Source: Promicromonospora iranensis
GTDB lineage: Bacteria; Actinomycetota; Actinomycetes; Actinomycetales; Cellulomonadaceae
Length of the DNA stretch: 64,000 bases
NCBI RefSeq assembly: GCF_028994805.1
Contig: NZ_JAJQQP010000001.1
Location: 287,454-351,453 of the forward strand
Reading direction: 5' to 3'
Part shown: piece by piece, positions 59,496 through 64,000 of the stretch
How positions within the stretch are numbered: position 1 is the first letter of the stretch
Layout: each line of letters starts with the position of its first letter
Made by a program: the position numbers and the translations under genes
The notes under the pieces: model-generated
Database searches by the model: none
What the model saw: the letters and a program-made list of their open reading frames with translations, nothing else
What the model was told of the DNA's origin: nothing

Positions 59496-60644
59496 TCAGA
59501 GAGGCTTGCCCAGGAACAGGAGCATCGCGGTGTCCGGGTCGTGCGGCGGGTACGGCAGCACCGGCCGGTAGCCGAGCTGCACGGACAGGCGCAGCGCCTC
59601 CGGCTGCCGGACGCCCGTGCCGAGGTAGAGCGCCTGGCCGCCGCGGCGTCGGGCCTCTGCCTCGACCTGCCGGACCAGAGCCGTGGCGACACCCGCACGC
59701 CGCGCGGCCGGGTCGACGAAGACGTTCCGCATCTCGAAACCACGGACGTCCCGATCACCGGAGGAGCCACCCGCGGCGGCGAGCCCAGCGATGCCACGCA
59801 ACGGGTCGGCCGTGAGGTGTTCCGGCCCCACCTGCGCGGCCGCGACCGTGGCGCAGCCGACCGGCTGCCCGTCCAGGGTCGCCACGAACGTCGCCAGGGC
59901 AGCCCGACCGCGCTCGGCGTCAGCGACGTCATGGCCCCCGCGGCGCTCGATGTCACGCACCATCTCGGGGTAACGCTCCTGGTGGAAGGCCCACATGGCG
60001 CGTCGCAGGGCCGCGGCGGCGGGGTCCGTCCAGGGCACCTCGCGGATCGCCAGGGTCTCGACCGGCTCGACCAGCGGGCGCGGCTCGGCCTGTTCCGACG
60101 GTCGAGCCGGTCGAGAGCCGGAGTCCAACCACTTGCCGAAGCACCGTGACCCGGGCTCGTCGGAGAACACCCCGAACGGCGCGACGGGGTCGTAGCCCAG
60201 GCGCAGGTACAGCCCCAGCGACTCGGGCTGCATGAGCCCGCTCTCCAGGACCAGGTGCCGCACACCGGCGGCGCGCGCGACGTCCTCGACCGCGGACATC
60301 AGGGTGCGGGACAGACCCCGACCCCGGTGGCCCGGCGCCACGTACACGCGCTTGACCTCCGCCGTCCCGTCGGGGTGCCGGCCGCCTTGGTGGTCGTCCC
60401 GCCCCGACAGGTCACGCAGGGCGGCGTGCGCCGCCGGCTCGCCGTCCACCCTCAGCAGCAGGGTCGCGAACACGTTGGACGGGTCGACCTGGTCGCGCGG
60501 GTCGGGGCCGGCCGCCGGGGGCCTGTCCGGCTCCGCGTACCGTACGTCGATCTCGTGCTGCTGCTCGGCGCGCAGGCGGGCGGCGCCGGCGTGGTCCCAG
60601 CCCACCGTCGCGACGGTGATGCCCGCGAGGACCTCAGCCGCCAT
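59496..60644 (-). CDS. Tandem GNAT acetyltransferase with repeat-derived linker
   Basis: A 382-residue protein made of two GNAT domains. Domain 1 (~1-170) has VKRVYVAPGHRGRGLSRTLM and SLGLYLRLGYDPV. Domain 2 (~200-382) has [20 protein letters not shown] and LRLSVQLGYRPVLPY. The linker, ~177-197 (SGSRPARPSEQAEPRPLVEP and on), is coded by a 17-bp inverted repeat of the CTCGAC-GGCTCGACCA family found elsewhere between genes. Substrate is unknown. ATG 60644 is used. It follows purQ by 27 bases on the same strand and may be transcribed with it. Confidence 0.88.
   Translation of the reverse strand: MAAEVLAGITVATVGWDHAGAARLRAEQQHEIDVRYAEPDRPPAAGPDPRDQVDPSNVFATLLLRVDGEPAAHAALRDLSGRDDHQGGRHPDGTAEVKRVYVAPGHRGRGLSRTLMSAVEDVARAAGVRHLVLESGLMQPESLGLYLRLGYDPVAPFGVFSDEPGSRCFGKWLDSGSRPARPSEQAEPRPLVEPVETLAIREVPWTDPAAAALRRAMWAFHQERYPEMVRDIERRGGHDVADAERGRAALATFVATLDGQPVGCATVAAAQVGPEHLTADPLRGIAGLAAAGGSSGDRDVRGFEMRNVFVDPAARRAGVATALVRQVEAEARRRGGQALYLGTGVRQPEALRLSVQLGYRPVLPYPPHDPDTAMLLFLGKPL
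60056..60116. repeat. Inverted repeat inside the GNAT gene
   Basis: TCTCGACCGGCTCGACC (60056-60072) and its exact complement at 60100-60116, 27-base loop. Same family as 37939-38002 and 63697-63748, here in frame and translated. Confidence 0.85.
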
Positions 60645-60671
60645 GCACGCCTGCCCGGACCGGATCGACGG

Positions 60672-61421
60672 TCACGCGTGGACCAGCGAGGACAGCACGG
60701 ACGTGAAGAACGTCAGCCCGTCGACGCCGGCGCGCGGTCCTTCCGCGGAGGCCGGGCCGAAGCCGGACTCGACCGCGTGCTCGGGGTGCGGCATGAGCCC
60801 GACCACGTTGCCGCGGTCGTTGGTGATGCCGGCGATGTCGCGGCGGGAGCCGTTCGGGTTCCAGCCGTCGTAACGGAACACGACGCGGCCCTCGCCCTCG
60901 AGCTCGTCGAGCGTGCGCTCGTCGGCGACGAACTGGCCGTCCTGGTTCTTCAGCGGGATCTTGATCTGCTGCCCGCGGCGGAACTCGTTGGTCCAGGCCG
61001 TGCGCGCGTTCTCGACGATCAGCGACTGCTCCCGGCACACGAAGTGCAGGTGGTCGTTCTTGACCATCGAGCCGGGCAGCAGGTGCGCCTCGGTCAGGAC
61101 CTGGAAGCCGTTGCAGATGCCGAGCACCGGCATGCCGCCCTGGGCGGCGTCGACCACCGCGGCCATCGCGGGGGCGAACCGGCTGATGGCGCCCGCTCGC
61201 AGGTAGTCGCCGTAGGAGAAGCCGCCGGGCAGCACCACGGCGTCGACGTCCTGCAGCGACGCGTCGGCGTGCCACAGCGACACGGCCTCGGCACCGGCCA
61301 GACGGACGGCGCGCGCCGCGTCACGGTCGTCGAGCGTGCCGGGGAACGTGATGACCCCGATGCGGGCGCCCTCGATCCCGGGCACCGCAGTGGCGGCCGG
61401 CGTCGGCTCGATGGCCGACAT
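60672..61421 (-). CDS. purQ: Phosphoribosylformylglycinamidine synthase, glutaminase subunit
   Basis: A 249-residue PurQ, the glutamine-hydrolysing partner of Pur[21 protein letters not shown] opens the domain; the nucleophile is Cys103 in [11 protein letters not shown]; His/Glu are in [10 protein letters not shown]. The C-terminus [11 protein letters not shown] is complete. Its ATG overlaps the purS stop by one base (TGATG). With purS it forms a two-gene unit; purL is ~29 kb away on the same strand. Confidence 0.97.
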   Translation of the reverse strand: MSAIEPTPAATAVPGIEGARIGVITFPGTLDDRDAARAVRLAGAEAVSLWHADASLQDVDAVVLPGGFSYGDYLRAGAISRFAPAMAAVVDAAQGGMPVLGICNGFQVLTEAHLLPGSMVKNDHLHFVCREQSLIVENARTAWTNEFRRGQQIKIPLKNQDGQFVADERTLDELEGEGRVVFRYDGWNPNGSRRDIAGITNDRGNVVGLMPHPEHAVESGFGPASAEGPRAGVDGLTFFTSVLSSLVHA

Positions 61422-61717
61422 CAGGCACCCACCGGCGCGCCGCTCGCCTCACCGGCGACGTCGGCGTCCTCGGTGGCCTCGGTGACGGAGACCACGTCCT
61501 CGATCACCGGGTTGGACAGCAGGGTGACCGCTGCTTCCTGCGCGGCGGCGAGGATCTCCGGCGTCACCTCACCGTCCACCTCGAGCTCGAACCGCTTGCC
61601 CTGACGCACACCGGAGAACTGGGTGAAGCCGAGGCGCGGCAGCGCTCCGACCACAGCCTTACCCTGGGGGTCCAGGATCTCGGGCTTGGGCATGACCTCG
61701 ACGACAACGCGTCCCAC
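61421..61717 (-). CDS. purS: Phosphoribosylformylglycinamidine synthase subunit PurS
   Basis: A 98-residue PurS, which bridges PurQ and PurL in the FGAM synthase complex. [19 protein letters not shown] and [19 protein letters not shown] are signatures. The last ~18 residues ([16 protein letters not shown]) are an acidic extension. GTG 61717 is the start, with AAGGAG 5 bases upstream. Overlap with purQ couples their translation. A paired-hairpin region lies 43 bases upstream. Confidence 0.95.
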   Translation of the reverse strand: MGRVVVEVMPKPEILDPQGKAVVGALPRLGFTQFSGVRQGKRFELEVDGEVTPEILAAAQEAAVTLLSNPVIEDVVSVTEATEDADVAGEASGAPVGA

Positions 61718-61759
61718 GAAGGCTCCTTGAAGGTGAGGGAATTCCGGGGAGAGTCTACT

Positions 61760-61803
61760 GGCGCAGCGGGGTGCCCCGCTGTCCGTGGACAGTGACCTGC
61801 GCC
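61760..61803 (-). promoter_or_regulatory. Three-way-junction-like sequence upstream of purS
   Basis: Outer arms GGCGCAG (61760-61766) and CTGCGCC (61797-61803) enclose two inner inverted repeats, CGGGG-TG-CCCCG (61767-61778) and CTGTCC-GT-GGACAG (61779-61792). It may be a leader RNA element or a compound operator for purSQ. No known riboswitch class was recognised. Confidence 0.45.
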
Positions 61804-61828
61804 GCGTCGGGGGTCGTCCGCGCGGCCG

Positions 61829-61854
61829 CCCGGATGAGAGTGCTCTCATCCGGG
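61829..61854 (+). promoter_or_regulatory. LacI-type operator-like palindrome
   Basis: CCCGGATGAGAG-TG-CTCTCATCCGGG, 12-bp perfect arms with a two-base centre. The inner TGAGAGTGCTCTCA resembles LacI-family sites such as the CebR site TGGGAGCGCTCCCA. It lies 74 bases before the membrane protein start at 61928 and 111 before purS on the other strand. Confidence 0.55.
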
Positions 61855-61927
61855 TCTCCTCATTACCTCATCCAGCGGCGGAACCGTATGCGGATCCGCA
61901 CCACGCAGAACTCAAAGGAGACCTTCT

Positions 61928-62665
61928 GTGCACACTCGAGCCGCCATCACCCTCGGACTGGCGCACCGCCCCGTCGCGGGCCTTTTCGGCATGCTGGTCA
62001 CGGTGGCCCTGGGGCTGAACCTGATCTTCCTCACGCACTCGTTCCTGGGTGTCCCGGAGTGGCCCGGCTTCGTGTTCGCGCTGGAGCGCGGTGTGCCTGA
62101 GGTGGTCGGGTACGTGTTCACGGCCTGGGCGGCCGGGCTCGCGCTCTACCTCGCCGTCGCGCACCGGCAGGCAGTGCTCGCCGGATGGTCCGCCGTCTTC
62201 GTGGTGCTCCTCGCGGACGACTACTTCATGCTGCACGAGCGCATGGCCAAGGTGGTCTCCTCGAACATCACCATCCCGTACCCGTACGGGCAGCCGGTGG
62301 GTGAGATCGTCTGGCTCGCGGCCATCGGGACCGTGCTGCTCACGGTCATCGCCGTGGGCCACCGGTTCGCCGCGCCGGAGTGGCGCGCCGTGTCCCGGGT
62401 GCTCACGGCGCTCCTCGCGCTCCTGGTGCTGTGCGGCGTCGGGATCGACGCCGTGCACGGGTTCACGACGAACCGGGGCGTCTGGCACGTGGTCCTCAGC
62501 TCGCTGGAGGACGGCGGCGAGATCCTGATGCTCGCGATCACCGTCACGTTCCTCTTCGGCGTCGCGTTCTGCGAGCACCGGCCGGCGCTGGACACACTGG
62601 CGCGGCGACGAGCGGCGGCACTCCTCCCGGCCGCCGCCAGACGTCGACCGGGTCGCTCGGACTAG
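61928..62665 (+). CDS. Polytopic membrane protein of unknown function
   Basis: A 245-residue protein with about six membrane helices, such as GMLVTVALGLNLIFLTHSFL, EVVGYVFTAWAAGLALYLAV, LAGWSAVFVVLLADDYFML and VLTALLALLVLCGVGIDAV. Conserved-looking polar residues inside helices (DDYFMLHERM, DAVHG, EDGGEIL) suggest a channel for ions or a metal/haem site. GTG 61928 has AAAGGAG 7 bases upstream. The last ~30 residues are Arg/Ala-rich. A LacI-like palindrome precedes it. No family is recognised. Confidence 0.75.
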   Translation: MHTRAAITLGLAHRPVAGLFGMLVTVALGLNLIFLTHSFLGVPEWPGFVFALERGVPEVVGYVFTAWAAGLALYLAVAHRQAVLAGWSAVFVVLLADDYFMLHERMAKVVSSNITIPYPYGQPVGEIVWLAAIGTVLLTVIAVGHRFAAPEWRAVSRVLTALLALLVLCGVGIDAVHGFTTNRGVWHVVLSSLEDGGEILMLAITVTFLFGVAFCEHRPALDTLARRRAAALLPAAARRRPGRSD

Positions 62666-62702
62666 CTGTCGGCCGGACCAGCTGGCCGACGGCGGCGGGG
62701 CG

Positions 62703-63461
62703 TCAGATCGTCAGGTACTGGTCCGCCCAGGCGCTGATGATCCGGGCCGCACGCCTGGCCTGACCGGATGCGGTGAGCAGGTGGTCAGCGCCCTCGAGGG
62801 ACACGAACGAGCGCGGGTGCCGTGCCTCCTGAAAGATCTCCCCGGCGTTCGAGATGTCCACCGTGCTGTCCGTCGGAGAGTGCATCACCAGCAGCGGCGA
62901 GTCCATCTCGCGAATCTTCGACCGGAGGTCGGCCCGGCGGACGTCCTCCACGAAGTGCCGCTTCAGGGTCAGCGCGCGTCCGCCCACCATCCACCGTGCG
63001 TGGCCGTCGGCGAACACCCGGTCCAGCACGGCGTCGTAGTTGTGCTCCGCGTGACGCGGCTCGACCGGGGCCCCGATCGTCGCCACCGCCTGCACGCCCG
63101 GGATGTCCCCTCCGGCTGCGATCGCGGCGGCCCCGCCGAACGAGTGCCCCACGAGCAGATGGACCGGCCGGCCCTGGTCGGCCATGAACCGGGCCGCCTG
63201 CACGGTGTCCGCGACCTTGTGCGTGAAGGAGCCGTCGCCCCAGTCACCCTCGGAGTCACCGAGACCGAGGTTGTCGAACCGGAGCATCCCGATGCCCTCG
63301 CTGGCGAGCTGCTTGCAGATCCGGGCCGCGGCGGGCGAGTCCTTGCCCAGCGTGAACCCGTGGGAGAACACCCCCCAGCCGCGCACCTCGCCGTCGGGCA
63401 GATCGATGATGCCCGCGAGGCGAGGCCCCGATGTGCTCTCGAACGTGACGCGCTCAGCCAC
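62703..63461 (-). CDS. Alpha/beta hydrolase (serine aminopeptidase S33-like)
   Basis: A 252-residue alpha/beta hydrolase: GWGVFSHGFTLGKDSPAAA for the oxyanion region, LRFDNLGLGDSEGDWGDGSF, the nucleophile elbow LLVGHSFGGAAAIAA, acid in LVMHSPTDSTVDISNA and His in EGADHLL. This type is often found alone or fused to an OsmC domain; here it is alone. GTG 63461 has GGGGAG 5 bases upstream. It is cytosolic, substrate unknown. It converges with the membrane protein, 37 bases away. Confidence 0.9.
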   Translation of the reverse strand: MAERVTFESTSGPRLAGIIDLPDGEVRGWGVFSHGFTLGKDSPAAARICKQLASEGIGMLRFDNLGLGDSEGDWGDGSFTHKVADTVQAARFMADQGRPVHLLVGHSFGGAAAIAAGGDIPGVQAVATIGAPVEPRHAEHNYDAVLDRVFADGHARWMVGGRALTLKRHFVEDVRRADLRSKIREMDSPLLVMHSPTDSTVDISNAGEIFQEARHPRSFVSLEGADHLLTASGQARRAARIISAWADQYLTI

Positions 63462-63696
63462 GACCACTCCCCTGTCGACAGGCGGCGATATTAACGTCAC
63501 CCGAGTTTCGTGGAGATGACGCCGACACACAGCGAGACGAACCGCGAATGCCGAACCGCAGGTCGCGCGTCCCCGGCGTCGCGCCGAACCGCAGGTCGAC
63601 CGTCCATCCACTCCGGCGGCGGGCGCCGAACCGCAAGTTGCCCACCCCCACACTCTGTCGTGGCCACCAGGGTCCTTGCACCCGCGCCGCACAACA
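63462..63696. other. Spacer with three CCGAACCGCAGGTCG repeats
   Basis: About 235 bases without a supported gene. CCGAACCGCAGGTCG occurs at 63551-63565 and 63584-63598, and as CCGAACCGCAAGTTG at 63626-63640, all in the same direction with GC-rich spacers of 18 and 27 bases. A shorter related stretch lies at 63538-63549. It should also contain the hydrolase promoter. Confidence 0.6.
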
Positions 63697-63748
63697 AAGC
63701 GGTCTCGACAGGCTCGACCACCGTTGGTCGAGCCTGCCGAGACCGCTT
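63697..63748 (-). terminator. 24-bp hairpin terminator (CTCGAC-GGCTCGACCA family)
   Basis: Arms 63697-63720 and 63725-63748 pair over 24 positions with one mismatch, around CCGT. It lies 18 bases after the stop of the CBM5/12 gene on the minus strand. Same sequence family as 37939-38002 and 60056-60116. Confidence 0.75.
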
Positions 63749-63766
63749 GTCAGCGGACGTCCCGCG

Positions 63767-64000
63767 TCAGCAGGCGCCCAGGTCCTGCCACACCCCCCAC
63801 TCGGACGGCGCGGGCGCCTGGCCTTGCGTCCACCACTTGGCGCGCCACTCGTGGCCGTTGTGCGAGACGGTGTTGCCACCCACGTAGACGGCCGACGCGC
63901 TCCAGGCCGCCGCGATGCACTCCTCGACCGGCGGGTCCGTCGGGTCCGTCGGGTCCGTCGGGTCCGTCGGGTCCGTCGGGTCCGTCGGGTCCGTCGGGTC
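63767..64000 (-). CDS. C-terminus of a secreted CBM5/12 polysaccharide enzyme
   Basis: The last ~77 codons of a gene that continues past the window. The linker is (Asp-Pro-Thr)n, at least seven units, coded by a perfect 9-bp repeat at 63933-64000. It is followed by a ~45-residue CBM5/12 module: CIAAAWSASAVYVGGNTVSH, EWRAKWWTQGQAPAPSEWG, ending WQDLGAC. The Trp pairs and AKWWTQG are the chitin/cellulose-binding signature; two Cys probably bond. The catalytic domain, unseen, is likely a chitinase, LPMO or similar. It would be secreted. Confidence 0.88.
   Translation of the reverse strand, partial: DPTDPTDPTDPTDPTDPTDPTDPPVEECIAAAWSASAVYVGGNTVSHNGHEWRAKWWTQGQAPAPSEWGVWQDLGAC
63933..64000 (-). 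repeat. 9-bp perfect tandem repeat (DPT linker)
   Basis: GGGTCCGTC repeated seven and a half times without change up to the window edge. It codes Asp-Pro-Thr on the minus strand. Perfect identity implies recent expansion or slippage. Confidence 0.9.

Noticed and set aside
63551..63640. CRISPR repeats (CCGAACCGCAGGTCG)
   Set aside because: Repeats are too short, only three, with unequal spacers of 18 and 27 bases and no cas genes nearby.
63933..64000. CRISPR-like array
   Set aside because: Units are 9 bp, contiguous, without spacers, and code a DPT linker in frame.

Overview
The window is about 70% GC, densely coded, and reads as a cell-wall-degrading actinomycete of the order Micrococcales (Cellulomonadaceae/Promicromonosporaceae type; the rank is inference). 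The evidence is a BldC regulator beside DUF3073 and purF/purM, an Act_Hol-X/DUF3618 pair, secreted GH16 and GH3 enzymes, a CBM5/12 end, an actinobacterial SAM-IV riboswitch, and many starts that look leaderless (TANNNT box 6-7 bases before ATG/GTG with no Shine-Dalgarno).

Layout. 1-7.4 kb: end of a sugar porter, a MarR regulator overlapping a DHA2 drug exporter (two operator copies over its promoter), a second MarR, msrB, a DEAD-box helicase, an M50-like membrane protease and a cysteine-free HesB-like protein. 7.6-14.2 kb: tRNA-Lys, a cytokinin-dehydrogenase-like flavoenzyme, a lipoprotein, GDPD, an ABM membrane protein, an M15 peptidase, a mini-metalloprotease and a tRNA Glu-Asp-Phe cluster. 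14.3-20.2 kb: small membrane proteins, the Act_Hol-X/DUF3618 pair, bldC, DUF3073, purM and purF. 20.3-31.8 kb: a 1541-residue secreted nuclease/5'-nucleotidase, a sterol-carrier-like protein, a lipoprotein, an RNB ribonuclease with a long proline-rich tail, a membrane EEP phosphatase and purL. 31.9-38 kb: GH16 glucanase, EamA transporter, GNAT, a Tdi1-like protein with a tandem-repeat tail, a truncated LexA-box-linked DUF222 gene, a DUF2599 lipoprotein and a small membrane protein. 38-44.8 kb: a fatty-acid cluster (acyl-CoA dehydrogenase/oxidase, TetR, thiolase, two-domain FabG, MaoC). 44.9-50 kb: hydrolase, cupin, LLM flavoenzyme, Msc-type channel and amidase. 50-56 kb: a sulfur/methionine region with a class V aminotransferase under a SAM-IV riboswitch, a GbsR/MarR regulator plus glycosyltransferase, a phosphotransferase whose 5' end is an array of DnaA-box-like 9-mers, and rhodanese-metZ under a SAM-I riboswitch. 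56-64 kb: GH3, MBL hydrolase, tandem GNAT, purQ-purS, a membrane protein behind a LacI-like palindrome, a hydrolase, and the 3' end of a CBM5/12 enzyme.

How the genes work together. purS, purQ, purL, purF and purM are all here and cover the first, fourth and fifth steps of IMP synthesis, but about 29 kb of unrelated genes separate purQS from purL. The fatty-acid block supplies dehydrogenation or oxidation, ketoacyl reduction, hydration and thiolysis. The two SAM riboswitches tie sulfur transfer and homocysteine synthesis to SAM level. Many gene ends carry unusually long, near-perfect hairpins, including a 64-bp perfect palindrome; one of these repeat families has also become coding sequence inside the tandem GNAT gene.
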